This document shows, piece by piece, positions 1 through 10,573 of a stretch of 64,000 nucleotides of DNA (the first letter of the stretch is position 1; each line of letters opens with the position of its first letter). Made by a program: the position numbers and the translations under genes. The DNA is from Xaviernesmea rhizosphaerae (GTDB lineage: Bacteria; Pseudomonadota; Alphaproteobacteria; Rhizobiales; Rhizobiaceae). The DNA is taken from contig NZ_MKIO01000024.1 in the NCBI RefSeq assembly GCF_001938945.1, forward strand, positions 228,095 to 292,094, written 5' to 3'. The notes under the pieces are model-generated. The model worked only from the letters and a program-made list of their open reading frames with translations, had not been told where the DNA came from and did not search any database.

Positions 1-35
1 AGGACCTTGGTGTCTTTGTTGACGATAATCGACAT
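1..35 (-). CDS. sucD: Succinate-CoA ligase subunit alpha, N-terminal fragment
   Basis: Only the first 11 codons lie in the window, reading [11 protein letters not shown] from an ATG at position 35 towards the left edge. This matches the conserved start of SucD, the alpha subunit that binds CoA and carries the phosphohistidine in the TCA-cycle step succinyl-CoA to succinate. It follows sucC after 17 bases on the same strand, the usual sucCD order, so the two are almost certainly cotranscribed. The gene is cut by the window edge, not broken. Confidence 0.85.
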   Translation of the reverse strand, partial: MSIIVNKDTKV

Positions 36-52
36 GAGTTCAGGTCCTTCAA

Positions 53-1246
<1,194 letters not shown>

Positions 1247-1317
1247 GGAAAATGTCCTGTCTGGGCTTGACGGTTCGCCGCCTCCGGCCGTCCTTCCGGC
1301 CGCGTCAAGGCGCCGTG

Positions 1318-1357
1318 AAAAGCGGCGCGGGCGGGCCCCTCCAGGCCCGCCCGCGCC
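1318..1357 (-). terminator. Hairpin terminator after mdh
   Basis: A perfect 14-bp GC stem (1324-1337 pairing with 1344-1357) with a 6-base loop starts seven bases beyond the mdh stop codon. On the minus strand it is followed by GC then TTTT (complement of 1318-1321). This has the form of an intrinsic terminator or attenuator between mdh and sucCD. Confidence 0.7.
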
Positions 1358-1363
1358 CGCCGA

Positions 1364-2428
<1,065 letters not shown>

Positions 2429-2486
2429 CTAAAAGATCAATGAATAGTTTTCGGGTTAACAAATTCAAACGGTTAGATATAAATTT

Positions 2487-2504
2487 TCTTACGTAAACGT
2501 AAGA
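2487..2504. promoter_or_regulatory. Palindrome in the mdh upstream region
   Basis: TCTTACG-TAAA-CGTAAGA is a perfect 7-bp inverted repeat set in an AT-rich stretch (about 2430-2510) about 160 bases upstream of mdh and just after the zapE stop. Read from the minus strand the core is TTACGTTTACGTAA. It is not followed by a T-run, so an operator is more likely than a terminator. The core resembles motifs I recall for MerR-type LiuR regulators, but I cannot assign a regulator. Confidence 0.4.
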
Positions 2505-2514
2505 TTTTCCGTCG

Positions 2515-3675
2515 TCATTTCGTCATGATCTGGGCGCGCTGCAGATGTGCTTCGCGATATTCGACGCTTTGCATTTCCGTCAGGCGGGAAATGGTGCGGT
2601 CGAACTCGAAGCCTTCCGTTCCCCGCCGTTCTAGCAGCAGCGTATCGGGATTGCTCGCGGCGGTGGCAACGATCAGGCCGCCCTTGTCGTAAACTGTATC
2701 AACAAGCAAAATCAGGCGCTTGACCTCGTTGCGCCGATCGGCCGTCAGCTGCGGAATGTTCTCGACGAACAGCGTGTCGTAACGGGCGAGCAGAGCGAGA
2801 TAGTCGCTGGCGCCGAGCGGCTTCTGGCACAGATCGACGAAATCGAATCGCGCCGCGCGCCCGGCCGAAAGCGGCACGGCGATCTCGCGTCCCTTCATCG
2901 GCACGGTTGCGGGGGCGGGCGAAGCGCCATCGATCATCTGGCGCCAGGCCGATTCGAAAGCCGCGTGCGTGGCGTCATTCAGCGGGGCGTTCCACACGCG
3001 AATGCCCTCTGTCTTCTCCATACGGTAATCGGTGTCGCTGTCGAGGCAGATGACCTCTGCATGGGTCTTCAGCAGGCCGATGAAGGGCAGGAAAAGGCCG
3101 CGATTGAGGCCGTCTCGGTAGAGATCGTCCGGCGCGACATTCGAGGTGGCGACCAGGACGCAGCCACGGGCGAACAGCTCCGTGAACAGCCGTGAGAGGA
3201 TCATTGCGTCGGCAATGTCGGTGACGGTGAATTCGTCGAAGCAGAGCAGGCGCGATTCGCCATAGATCTGCGCCGCGACCGGCGGCATCGGATCGACCTC
3301 GCGCGTTTCCCCGGCCTTCAGCTTCTGCCGGTGCCGGAAAATGCGCTCCTGCACATCGGCCATGAAGGCATGGAAATGCGCCCGCCGTTTGCGCTCGATC
3401 GGCACTGTTTCAAAGAACAGGTCCATCAGCATGGTCTTGCCGCGGCCGACGCCGCCATGGAGATAAAGCCCCTGCACCGGCGGCTGCGCCTGGCGACGCG
3501 CCGCAAAGAGCCAGCCGAGCGCATTGGTTTTGCGCTGGGCGCGGCTGGTGGTGAGATCGGCGGCCACGCGGTCGAGCCGGGCAGCAATCAGCATCTGGCG
3601 CGGGTCTGGCTGAAGCCGCCCCTCGGCGATCAGGGCTTCGAGACGTTTGGAAATGCTGTTTCCGGCACTGGGCAA
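2515..3675 (-). CDS. zapE: Cell division protein ZapE / AFG1-like ATPase
   Basis: An AFG1/ZapE family AAA-type ATPase of 386 residues. Walker A GGVGRGKT is at residues 74-81, Walker B LLCFDEF near 143-149, followed by the TDIADAMIL segment typical of the family. Bacterial ZapE acts at the division ring; mitochondrial AFG1/LACE1 works in inner-membrane protein quality control. The start is a TTG at 3675: no ATG or GTG precedes it in frame, and the next ATG (residue 28) would remove conserved N-terminal sequence. No strong ribosome-binding site is visible, so the exact start is uncertain. It sits upstream of mdh on the same strand, an order common in rhizobia. Confidence 0.9.
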   Translation of the reverse strand: MPSAGNSISKRLEALIAEGRLQPDPRQMLIAARLDRVAADLTTSRAQRKTNALGWLFAARRQAQPPVQGLYLHGGVGRGKTMLMDLFFETVPIERKRRAHFHAFMADVQERIFRHRQKLKAGETREVDPMPPVAAQIYGESRLLCFDEFTVTDIADAMILSRLFTELFARGCVLVATSNVAPDDLYRDGLNRGLFLPFIGLLKTHAEVICLDSDTDYRMEKTEGIRVWNAPLNDATHAAFESAWRQMIDGASPAPATVPMKGREIAVPLSAGRAARFDFVDLCQKPLGASDYLALLARYDTLFVENIPQLTADRRNEVKRLILLVDTVYDKGGLIVATAASNPDTLLLERRGTEGFEFDRTISRLTEMQSVEYREAHLQRAQIMTK

Positions 3676-3905
3676 GGGCGGGTCCGCATGTCTGCGGCCT
3701 GACCGCCGGGAAAGACAGGCGGGCGGCCTTTAAAAAAAGGAGGTGCGGCGACCAGCGCCCGGTCGCCGGGCTGGCGCTGCCTTGGCCGGATCAGCCCTGC
3801 CGATCCGACGCCTATCGGCTGAGGCGACCGGCGAGGCGGGGCCGCCTTGCCGGGATCTCGATCACGCCGCCTCTACAAGCATTGCGTAGGCCGGCGGCGC
3901 GCGCA

Positions 3906-4448
3906 TCAGCGGCTCAGGCTGAGGGCCTGGCCGGAATTGGTGGTGCCGTCGAAGCGGCTGTCTGCGCTCTTGTAGAGCCGGGCGATCGGGTCACCGCTGC
4001 GGTTCTTCAGGATGACCTGCTTGCCGGCCACTTCCCAAGAGCCCATCTGCGTGAGCTCGCCGGCGCAGCCGCGCGTGCCGCCGCGAGAGCCCGAGCCGAG
4101 ATTGGTCAGCGTCAGGAACATGTCACAGGAGCTGGGACCCGCCGAAACGCGCCAGTTGCCGACCATGGATTCCTTCGTCACGTCGAGCGAAGCGGCGGGC
4201 GGCGCGGCGTTGGCGGCCGGAGACGGGTTGGCGGCGGCGGTGTTGACCGGGGCAGCCGGAAACTGCGAGGCATTGCCGGCAGCGCCCGGCGGCGGCAATT
4301 GGGTGGCGGAGACGCTGGGAACCGGCTGGGCCTGCAGCGGCGCCGGTGCGGCCGGCGCCGTGCTGAATTCCGACATCGATGTTCTCTGGCAGCCAGCCAT
4401 GGCCAGGATTGCCACCAGTCCGGCCGCAAGGGGAAGGGTCCGCATCAT
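3906..4448 (-). CDS. omp19: Omp19-like outer-membrane lipoprotein / protease inhibitor (Inh family)
   Basis: A 180-residue lipoprotein. The N-terminal signal ends in a lipobox (LAMAGC, Cys20), then a Pro/Ala-rich linker runs to about residue 90, followed by a small beta-barrel inhibitor domain with the paired cysteines CDMF and GCAG and the ending [16 protein letters not shown]. Layout and ending match Brucella Omp19, an outer-membrane lipoprotein with protease-inhibitor activity related to AprI/Inh. GGGAG precedes the two adjacent ATGs (4448, 4445). It lies downstream of sdhB on the same strand with a 171-base gap, so it probably has its own promoter. Confidence 0.85.
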   Translation of the reverse strand: MMRTLPLAAGLVAILAMAGCQRTSMSEFSTAPAAPAPLQAQPVPSVSATQLPPPGAAGNASQFPAAPVNTAAANPSPAANAAPPAASLDVTKESMVGNWRVSAGPSSCDMFLTLTNLGSGSRGGTRGCAGELTQMGSWEVAGKQVILKNRSGDPIARLYKSADSRFDGTTNSGQALSLSR

Positions 4449-4619
4449 TCACTCCCGATTGATGTCGCGTCGCATATCATCAGTCCAGATAGTGGAGGAC
4501 CGAAAGTTAATCGAGCCTTAATCTGGACGCTCGCAAAGTTTGACGACGCTGTTGCACCTGGGCGACGCCGGTCCGGGCCGCCGACCTCACGGCGCGGCGG
4601 CCTTCGTGGAGCTCTGGCG

Positions 4620-5399
4620 TCAGACGCGGCGTTCGACCATCATCTTCTTGATCTCGGCAATGGCCTTTGCCGGGTTCAGGCCCTTCGGACAGGTCTGCGC
4701 GCAGTTCATGATCGTGTGGCAGCGATAGAGCCGGAAGGGATCTTCCAGATTGTCGAGCCGCTCACCCTTGGCCTCGTCGCGGCTGTCGATCAGCCAGCGA
4801 TAGGCCTGCAGCAGAACCGCCGGGCCGAGATAGCGATCACCGTTCCACCAGTAGCTGGGGCAGGAGGTCGAGCAGCAGGCGCAGAGAATGCACTCATAGA
4901 GACCGTCGAGCTTCAGCCTGTCCTCATGGCTCTGCTGCCATTCCTTCGCTGGCGTCGGCGAGACCGTTTTCAGCCAGGGCTCGATCGAGCGGTGCTGGGC
5001 GTAGAAGTTGGTCAGGTCCGGCACCAGATCCTTGACGACGGGCATGTGCGGCAGCGGGTAGATCTTGATCGTGCCGTTCACCTCGTCCATGCCCTTGGTG
5101 CAGGCCAGCGTGTTGGTGCCGTCGATGTTCATCGCGCAGGAGCCGCAGATCCCCTCGCGACAGCTCCGGCGCAGGGTGAGCGTCGGGTCGATCTTGTTCT
5201 TGATGTAGAGCAGCGCGTCGAGCACCATCGGCCCGCAATCGTCGACATCGACATAGAAGGTGTCGATCGAGGGGTTGCGGCCGTCATCGGGGCTCCAGCG
5301 ATAGACGCGGAATTCCCTGACAGTCTTGGCCCCTGCCGGCTTCGGCCAGGTCTTGCCCTCGGTCATCTGCGAATTCTTGGGAAGTGCGAGTTCAACCAT
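4620..5399 (-). CDS. sdhB: Succinate dehydrogenase iron-sulfur subunit
   Basis: The 259-residue Fe-S subunit of complex II, passing electrons from SdhA FAD to quinone. The [2Fe-2S] ligands are Cys80, 85, 88 and 100; the C-terminal ferredoxin domain has [11 protein letters not shown] (Cys170, 173, 176, 180) and [12 protein letters not shown] (Cys227, 233, 237), giving the [4Fe-4S] and [3Fe-4S] centres. All ligands are intact. The start ATG at 5399 lies two bases after the stop of the upstream PIN toxin gene, with AGGA nine bases upstream inside the toxin's last codons, so its translation is probably coupled to the toxin gene. An 8-bp GC hairpin (4576-4602) follows the stop without a T-run. Confidence 0.97.
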   Translation of the reverse strand: MVELALPKNSQMTEGKTWPKPAGAKTVREFRVYRWSPDDGRNPSIDTFYVDVDDCGPMVLDALLYIKNKIDPTLTLRRSCREGICGSCAMNIDGTNTLACTKGMDEVNGTIKIYPLPHMPVVKDLVPDLTNFYAQHRSIEPWLKTVSPTPAKEWQQSHEDRLKLDGLYECILCACCSTSCPSYWWNGDRYLGPAVLLQAYRWLIDSRDEAKGERLDNLEDPFRLYRCHTIMNCAQTCPKGLNPAKAIAEIKKMMVERRV

Positions 5400-5401
5400 C
5401 G

Positions 5402-5851
5402 TCAGTGTTCCTGTCCCGCCGCGATACCGGCTACGGCGTCCGATAATGTGATAATCTTATGCCCATGTCCTGCAGACACGGCTTTCGCAACAAACTTGTC
5501 GTCGGCCGTTACCAGAATCCGATCTTCGGCTTGATCCGCACAGGCCAGGTAAAGGCAATCATAAACCGAGTGATCAAGCATGGCCGACAGCTCGAAAGCA
5601 CGCTGAAGGAGATCGCTCGACCGGACGGCAGCTGAAAAGGTCGTTTGCATCGTCTCCAGCGCCTCTCTCGCCTGATCTTCCGTCACCAGTCCTCCACGCA
5701 CCTTCCTGCGAAGCACATTGGCAAGCTCGGCGAAGATGAGATCCGGCGCTGTCAACGCGACATCAATGGCCACGAGCGCTTGCGCCATCTTATGGTCACC
5801 TTCGAAAACAAACCACTTCACCGCGACGGAGGCATCGACGACGTAGATCAT
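5402..5851 (-). CDS. PIN-domain toxin, VapC-like
   Basis: A 149-residue PIN-domain protein, probably an RNase toxin. The four acidic metal ligands are present: Asp6 (VVDASV), Glu42 (FAELANVL), Asp98 ([10 protein letters not shown]) and Asp117 (LVTADDKF). Its ATG overlaps the stop of the antitoxin gene by four bases (ATGA), the usual coupling in type II toxin-antitoxin pairs. Downstream, its stop is two bases from the sdhB start, so the pair is embedded in the sdh operon. VapC relatives cleave tRNA or other RNA; the target here is unknown. The active site is complete, so it looks functional. Confidence 0.88.
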   Translation of the reverse strand: MIYVVDASVAVKWFVFEGDHKMAQALVAIDVALTAPDLIFAELANVLRRKVRGGLVTEDQAREALETMQTTFSAAVRSSDLLQRAFELSAMLDHSVYDCLYLACADQAEDRILVTADDKFVAKAVSAGHGHKIITLSDAVAGIAAGQEH

Positions 5852-6096
5852 CGATTCCGGTCTTCACGCAGCAGATCGACACTGTCCGTTTGAATCACAT
5901 CGCGCGGCGTCATTGCTGCAATGCGACGCGATGCCTCGTAAAGGCTCTCCTTTGACGCAGTCGGACCAACTTTACCTTCAACGGCGGTCAACAGAAGGTC
6001 CTCAACCTCCTGGTCAAGGGAACGTCGATGGTTGCGTGCCAGTGACTCGATCCTCGTGAGAAGCTTCTCATCGATCCTGACTGTCATCTCGCCCAT
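5848..6096 (-). CDS. Ribbon-helix-helix antitoxin, FitA/VapB-like
   Basis: An 82-residue partner of the PIN toxin. The N-terminus TVRIDEKLLTRIESLARNHR followed by SLDQEVEDLLL is a ribbon-helix-helix DNA-binding fold of the FitA/VapB type; the C-terminal tail would wrap the toxin. The start at 6096 has AGGGAG eight bases upstream. It lies 68 bases after sdhA on the same strand; that gap contains an imperfect GC stem (ACGGGC...GCCCGT, about 6122-6154) that could attenuate read-through. RHH antitoxins normally autorepress their own promoter, so an internal promoter here is possible but none is recognisable. Confidence 0.85.
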   Translation of the reverse strand: MGEMTVRIDEKLLTRIESLARNHRRSLDQEVEDLLLTAVEGKVGPTASKESLYEASRRIAAMTPRDVIQTDSVDLLREDRNR

Positions 6097-6164
6097 CGCA
6101 ATGGCTCCCTTTCAGGCCGTCGACGGGCGGGCCGCAACAAAGGCTGCAGCCCGTCCCGGTATTC

Positions 6165-8006
6165 TCAATAAACGCGTGCCTTCGGTTCGATCTTCTTCGG
6201 GTCGATGCCGTCTGCGATCAGCTCCGTATGCACGGGGCGGTAATCGAGCGTCACGTCGCCTGCGTCATTGACCCAGGCCAGCGTGTGCTTGCGCCAGTTG
6301 ACATCGTCGCGACCGCCGAACGGGCCATCGGTGAAGTCTTCGCGCGCGTGCGAGCCGCGGCTCTCCTTGCGGGCTTCGGCGCCGTAGACCGTGGTGATGG
6401 CGTTGGCCATCAGATTGTGCAGCTCGAGCGTCTCCACAAGGTCCGAGTTCCAGATCAGCGAGCGATCGGTGACCTTGATGTCGGGCATTTCCTTCCAGAT
6501 CGCCGAGAGGCGCTGGCAGCCGGAGGCGAGCGATTCCTGCGTGCGGAAGACGGCCGCGTCTTCCTGCATGGCGCGCTGCATCTTCTCGCGCAGCACGGCG
6601 GTCGGGGTCGAGCCCTTGGCGTGGCGCAGGCCGTCGAACCGCGCCATGATCCGGTCGCAGGCCGCCGTGTTCAGCGTCGGGATCGCCTCGTTGCGGTCGA
6701 TGACCTGGCCGGCGCGGATGGCGGCGGCGCGGCCGAAGACCACGAGGTCGATCAGCGAGTTGGAGCCGAGGCGGTTGGCGCCGTGCACCGAGGCGCAGCC
6801 GGCTTCACCCACGGCCATCAGGCCGGGCGCCAGACGTTCGGGGTTCTCCGAATTGGCGTTCAGCACCTCGCCCCAGAAATTGGTGGGGATGCCGCCCATG
6901 TTGTAGTGCACGGTCGGCAGCACCGGGATCGGTTCGCGCGTCACGTCGACGCCGGCGAAGATCCGGGCCGATTCCGAGATGCCGGGCAGGCGCTCGTGCA
7001 GGACTGCCGGATCCAGATGGTCGAGATGCAGGAAGATGTGGTCCTTGCCCTTGCCGACGCCGCGGCCCTCGCGGATTTCCAGCGTCATGCAGCGCGAGAC
7101 GACGTCGCGCGAGGCCAAGTCCTTGGCCGACGGCGCGTAGCGCTCCATGAAGCGCTCGCCCTCGGAATTGACGAGGTAGCCGCCTTCGCCGCGCGCGCCC
7201 TCGGTGATGAGGCAGCCGGCGCCATAGATGCCGGTGGGATGGAACTGCACGAATTCCATGTCCTGCAGCGGCAGGCCGGCACGCGCGATCATGCCGCCGC
7301 CGTCGCCCGTGCAGGTGTGGGCCGAGGTGGCCGAGAAATAGGCGCGGCCATAGCCGCCGGTCGCCAGAACGACCATCTTGGCCGAGAAGCGGTGGATCGT
7401 GCCGTCATCCAGGCACCAGGCGATGACGCCGGTGCAGCGGCCGTCATCCGACATGATCAGGTCGAGCGCGAAATATTCGATGAAGAACTGGGCGTTGTTG
7501 CGCAGCGACTGGCCATAGAGCGTGTGCAGGATGGCGTGGCCGGTGCGGTCGGCGGCCGCGCAGGTGCGCTGTACCGGCGGTCCCTCGCCGTAGTTCTGCA
7601 TATGGCCGCCGAAGGGGCGCTGATAGATCTTGCCTTCCTCGTTGCGCGAGAAGGGCACGCCGTAATGCTCCAGCTCATAGACCGCCTTGGGCGCTTCCAT
7701 GGCGAGATACTGCATGGCGTCGACATCGCCGAGCCAGTCGGAGCCCTTGACGGTGTCGTAGAGGTGCCACTGCCAGCAGTCCGGCGTCATGTTGGTGAGC
7801 GAGGCGGCGATGCCGCCCTGCGCCGCGACCGTATGCGAGCGGGTGGGGAAGACCTTGGTGATGCAGGCGGTGCGCAGACCCTGTTCGGCCATGCCGAGCG
7901 TTGCGCGCAGACCGGCGCCGCCGGCACCCACGACGACGACGTCGTAGGCATGGTCGACATAGCGATAGGCCGGGCTTGCGCCGGCGGAAGACGATACGGA
8001 AGCCAT
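6165..8006 (-). CDS. sdhA: Succinate dehydrogenase flavoprotein subunit
   Basis: The 613-residue flavoprotein of complex II, oxidising succinate to fumarate. The dinucleotide-binding motif VVGAGGAG is at residues 25-32, and the histidine that covalently binds FAD is His58 in [10 protein letters not shown]. The substrate region includes [21 protein letters not shown] and the C-terminal domain ends in the usual [11 protein letters not shown] segment. Full family length. The ATG at 8006 follows the sdhD stop by seven bases, so it belongs to the sdhCDA transcription unit. It is separated from sdhB by the toxin-antitoxin pair. Confidence 0.98.
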   Translation of the reverse strand: MASVSSSAGASPAYRYVDHAYDVVVVGAGGAGLRATLGMAEQGLRTACITKVFPTRSHTVAAQGGIAASLTNMTPDCWQWHLYDTVKGSDWLGDVDAMQYLAMEAPKAVYELEHYGVPFSRNEEGKIYQRPFGGHMQNYGEGPPVQRTCAAADRTGHAILHTLYGQSLRNNAQFFIEYFALDLIMSDDGRCTGVIAWCLDDGTIHRFSAKMVVLATGGYGRAYFSATSAHTCTGDGGGMIARAGLPLQDMEFVQFHPTGIYGAGCLITEGARGEGGYLVNSEGERFMERYAPSAKDLASRDVVSRCMTLEIREGRGVGKGKDHIFLHLDHLDPAVLHERLPGISESARIFAGVDVTREPIPVLPTVHYNMGGIPTNFWGEVLNANSENPERLAPGLMAVGEAGCASVHGANRLGSNSLIDLVVFGRAAAIRAGQVIDRNEAIPTLNTAACDRIMARFDGLRHAKGSTPTAVLREKMQRAMQEDAAVFRTQESLASGCQRLSAIWKEMPDIKVTDRSLIWNSDLVETLELHNLMANAITTVYGAEARKESRGSHAREDFTDGPFGGRDDVNWRKHTLAWVNDAGDVTLDYRPVHTELIADGIDPKKIEPKARVY

Positions 8007-8013
8007 GTTCGAA

Positions 8014-8394
8014 TTATCCCGCGAAAGCGATCTTCAGCGCGGCGAAAAGACAGAGCCCGCCGATGAAGAGCGAAAAGAAGGCGTTGAGCAGCAGAAGAGC
8101 GACCTTGAGGCCTTCGGAATGGATGTAGTCCTGGATGATCTCTTCCATGCCGAGCTGCATGTGGACGATCGAGGCGACGATTGTCAGGGCCGTGATCACG
8201 CAGACGAAGGGATTGACCAGCGCGGCGACGACAACCTCATAGGGCGCGCCGGCATGGGCGATCAGGAAGACGATGTAGAACAGCGTCAGCGGCACGAGCA
8301 CGACGGCCGTCGTGCGTACGCGCCAGAAATGTTCGGTGCCGGATTTGGCGGAGCCGAGGCCGCGGACCTTGGCGAGGGGGGTGCGCATATCCAT
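8014..8394 (-). CDS. sdhD: Succinate dehydrogenase membrane anchor subunit
   Basis: A 126-residue hydrophobic anchor with three predicted membrane helices (about residues 28-48, 54-76 and 95-123). His78 in [17 protein letters not shown] is the likely haem b ligand, and Asp89-Tyr90 are the conserved quinone-site residues. With SdhC it anchors SdhAB to the inner membrane and forms the ubiquinone site. AAGGA lies eight bases before the ATG. It is the second gene of sdhCDA. Confidence 0.93.
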   Translation of the reverse strand: MDMRTPLAKVRGLGSAKSGTEHFWRVRTTAVVLVPLTLFYIVFLIAHAGAPYEVVVAALVNPFVCVITALTIVASIVHMQLGMEEIIQDYIHSEGLKVALLLLNAFFSLFIGGLCLFAALKIAFAG

Positions 8395-8417
8395 GTCGTT
8401 TGTCCTTGGGGCCGGGG

Positions 8418-8810
8418 TCAGCGCACGATGAGGATCGCGATCCAGACGAGGACCGTGAGTGCGGCGGAGCTGATGACGCTCAGGCGTGCCAGCTTGTTGG
8501 CGAAGTGCTTCTCGAAGCCGTAGCCCAGATCCCAGGCGATATGGCGCAGGCCGCCAAGCAGGTGGTGGATCATGGCCCAGGTATAGCCGAACAGCACGAG
8601 TTGGCCGAGGAAGGAGCCATAGATCGCATTGACCCAGTCGAAGCTCTCCTTGCCGGAGGCGGCGGCAACCAGCCAGGCGGCCACGAGGATCGTGCCGAAA
8701 TAGAGCGCGCCGCCGGTGATGCGATGCACGATCGACATCGCCATGGTGGGCACGAATTTATAGATCTGAAGATGCGGCGAAAGCGGCCGGCCGTTTGTGA
8801 CGTTCGACAT
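8418..8810 (-). CDS. sdhC: Succinate dehydrogenase cytochrome b556 subunit
   Basis: A 130-residue membrane subunit with the SdhC signature SPHLQIYKF...SIVHRITGG at the N-terminus and the haem-ligand region WAMIHHLLGGLRHIAWD. Three membrane helices are evident. It opens the sdhC-sdhD-sdhA unit; GAGG lies five bases before the ATG. The operon promoter should lie in the divergent region 8811-9126. Confidence 0.95.
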   Translation of the reverse strand: MSNVTNGRPLSPHLQIYKFVPTMAMSIVHRITGGALYFGTILVAAWLVAAASGKESFDWVNAIYGSFLGQLVLFGYTWAMIHHLLGGLRHIAWDLGYGFEKHFANKLARLSVISSAALTVLVWIAILIVR

Positions 8811-9126
8811 CGGGACCTCACGGGGAAGCGCCGAGCCGCGCCTCCGCCCCCCAGGACGAAGACGGAATGAAGAAGGACGGACCGGCGGGCACTGTTGTGC
8901 ACAACTTGCTCACGCCGAGCTTTAATCATCCCGCGCGGCATCGACAAGCCCGTTTGCGTCGCAGCAGGAATTTAATCGATTAGGCGATCTGCGCTCTTTG
9001 TCGCAGTCGCCGGGCGCAGCCGGGAGGTGTTAACCGTTTGGCAATGTTTTGGCTTTTGCCGCGTGACTTTCAGCTGCGAGCGCCCGATCTTCACCCTCAT
9101 GTTTCCTTGTCGCCGGGAGGTCTTTC
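8811..9126. promoter_or_regulatory. Divergent upstream region of sdhC with a 12-bp palindrome
   Basis: The 316 bases between sdhC (minus) and the secreted-protein gene (plus) hold no gene. A perfect 12-bp palindrome, GTTGTGCACAAC, lies at 8894-8905, about 85 bases upstream of the sdhC start, where an operator would sit. The remainder has no confident -35/-10 pair. Confidence 0.35.
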
Positions 9127-9588
9127 ATGGCGTTTGTTGCTCGTCTTCGCCTTGCGGCGCTGCTTTTTCTTGGCGCCTCCAGCGCGCTGTCCGGCCAGCC
9201 GGTATGGGCGATGGACAGCGCCACGCCCGGCATCTCATCCTCCGAACGGCCGATCATCGGCCGACCGGCGCGTCATTCGCAAGGCAGCTGGAGCGGGCGT
9301 GCGCCCCGGCGCTCGACGGTTACGGTCGAGCGCAGCTGGAGCCCCGGCTTTCGCGATCCGCTCTGGCGCGAGGGGGGACGCCGCCGCGCCGATCCGCTCG
9401 GCGGCACCTATGTCGGCCTCGATGTCTGGCGTGATCGCGGCAATGGCGTCTTTGTCCGGGGCGGCGCCCATTATGGCGGCGATGCGGGCGGGTGGTCACC
9501 GCTGGTGCAGCCGCGCATCATCCGCGTGACGCCTTCGACGCATTCCTGCTCGATGGAAGCCGGCGTCTGCGTGGTTCGTGGGCAGTGA
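9127..9588 (+). CDS. Secreted hypothetical protein
   Basis: 153 residues with a clear Sec signal peptide (MAFVARLRLAALLFLGASSA, cleavage probably after VWA near residue 28), so the product is likely periplasmic. The mature part is rich in Arg, Gly and Ser, with a basic middle and a segment GGTYVGLDVWRDRGNGVFVRGG that looks beta-stranded. Two C-terminal cysteines (141 and 148) could form a disulfide. I do not recognise a family. It is divergent from sdhC and followed by an intergenic repeat; no operon partner is evident. Codon use is like its neighbours. Confidence 0.7.
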   Translation: MAFVARLRLAALLFLGASSALSGQPVWAMDSATPGISSSERPIIGRPARHSQGSWSGRAPRRSTVTVERSWSPGFRDPLWREGGRRRADPLGGTYVGLDVWRDRGNGVFVRGGAHYGGDAGGWSPLVQPRIIRVTPSTHSCSMEAGVCVVRGQ

Positions 9589-9640
9589 TGGGTCAGGCGG
9601 ATCGGCTGCTACGGTGATTCACGTGAGACACGGTGCCTGC

Positions 9641-9743
9641 TAGAGCATCGGACTAAAAATCATACGCAGTCTGATGCTCGAGGATTTTGTTTTTGCATCG
9701 GATTTTCCGAAAACCGGTTCCCACTTTTCGGTCCGATGCTCTA
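9641..9743. repeat. Intergenic palindromic repeat element
   Basis: A 103-base element bounded by perfect 13-bp inverted repeats (TAGAGCATCGGAC at 9641-9653 and its complement at 9731-9743). The inner sequence includes CATCGGATTTTCCGAAAACC and a CCACTTTTCGG stretch, the style of the short AGAGCATCGGA...TCCGATGCTCT palindromic repeats dispersed in rhizobial intergenic DNA. It sits between convergent genes and could also act as a transcript-end hairpin. Confidence 0.7.
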
Positions 9744-9762
9744 AACACGGTGCCGGGCGCCG

Positions 9763-10431
9763 TCAGCCCGGTCGCGCGGGTGCTTTGCCGGCAAACTGCC
9801 AGACCGTCGTGCGCTTCACCTCGCTGTCCTCAAGCGCGCGGGTGACGGGCACCTGATAGGTGGCGCGCTCTACCAGGCGGTCGCGCGGGCAATAGGCCCG
9901 GCCGGGATCGCCCACCAGCACCAGGATGCCGCTTCCGGCAAGCTGTTCGAGCCAGGGCAGCAGGCGGTCGGCGAAGCCCTTGTCGTAGAACACGTCGCCG
10001 GCCAGTAGCACCTCGGCATCAAGGGGTTGGCCGATCAGGTCCCGACCGGTGAAATCGACCGCCACGCCGTTCAGCCCGGCATTGAGCCGGATGGCGGTTT
10101 CGGTCCAGGGATCGATGTCGGCGGCCGTAACGCTCCTCGCGCCGGCCATGGCCGCCGCGATCGCCACCAGGCCGGAGCCACTGGCAAAATCGACCACCCG
10201 CCGGCCGGCCACCAGCGCGGGATGATCGAGCAGATGGCGCGCCAGCCCCTGGCCGCCCGCCCAGGCAAAGGCCCAGAAGGGCGGCGGCAGGCCGATCGCC
10301 TCGAGCTCCTCCTCGGTTTTCAGCCAGAGCTCATGCGCCTCGTCGGCCAGATGCAGCCGGATCTCCGGCACATGCGGCGGGCAGGCAATGCCTGTATTGG
10401 CGCGGATGAAGTGTTCGGGATCGGTCTTCAC
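9763..10431 (-). CDS. SAM-dependent methyltransferase, ETFB lysine methyltransferase-like
   Basis: A class I methyltransferase of about 222 residues. It has the family N-terminus EHFIRANTGIACPPHVPEI, then GLPPPFWAFAWAGGQGLAR, motif I VVDFASGSGLVAIAAA, and a DVFYDKGFADRLLPWLE segment. This pattern matches bacterial homologues of METTL20, which methylate lysines of electron-transfer flavoprotein beta and ribosomal protein L7/L12. I choose the GTG at 10431 because homology begins at once; the frame stays open to 10560, but that part is an intergenic palindromic repeat (10453-10573), not protein. No clear ribosome-binding site precedes the GTG, so the start is tentative. Confidence 0.8.
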   Translation of the reverse strand: MKTDPEHFIRANTGIACPPHVPEIRLHLADEAHELWLKTEEELEAIGLPPPFWAFAWAGGQGLARHLLDHPALVAGRRVVDFASGSGLVAIAAAMAGARSVTAADIDPWTETAIRLNAGLNGVAVDFTGRDLIGQPLDAEVLLAGDVFYDKGFADRLLPWLEQLAGSGILVLVGDPGRAYCPRDRLVERATYQVPVTRALEDSEVKRTTVWQFAGKAPARPG

Positions 10432-10452
10432 GGGGCAGGGCTTGGCCGTTTC

Positions 10453-10573
10453 ATACGGTTTCCGGCTGATCGCTTCGCGAACCGGAAACAAGAACCAACG
10501 AAAATCTCTGGCCGGAAGGCCAGATGTTCGATGGACGGAATAGGGTTCCGGTCTGATCAACCGGAAACCGTAT
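10453..10573. repeat. Second intergenic palindromic element
   Basis: Outer arms of 19 bp with one mismatch (10453-10471, ATACGGTTTCCGGCTGATC, against 10555-10573) enclose a smaller perfect hairpin CTGGCC-GGAA-GGCCAG at 10508-10523. It fills the space between the methyltransferase and the EVE gene and touches the EVE stop codon. Different in sequence from the element at 9641. Confidence 0.6.

Noticed and set aside
4576..4602. Intrinsic terminator after sdhB
   Set aside because: An 8-bp GC hairpin is present, but with an 11-base loop and no following T-run, so it is mentioned only with sdhB.
3882..5534. A 550-codon plus-strand frame over the omp19-sdhB region
   Set aside because: Composition typical of antisense frames in GC-rich DNA, while sdhB and omp19 on the other strand have intact motifs.
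6228..8066. A 612-codon plus-strand frame opposite sdhA
   Set aside because: Shadow of sdhA; no recognisable domain and no ribosome-binding site.
10432..10560. N-terminal extension of the methyltransferase
   Set aside because: It lies in an intergenic palindromic repeat; homologues begin at the GTG at 10431.
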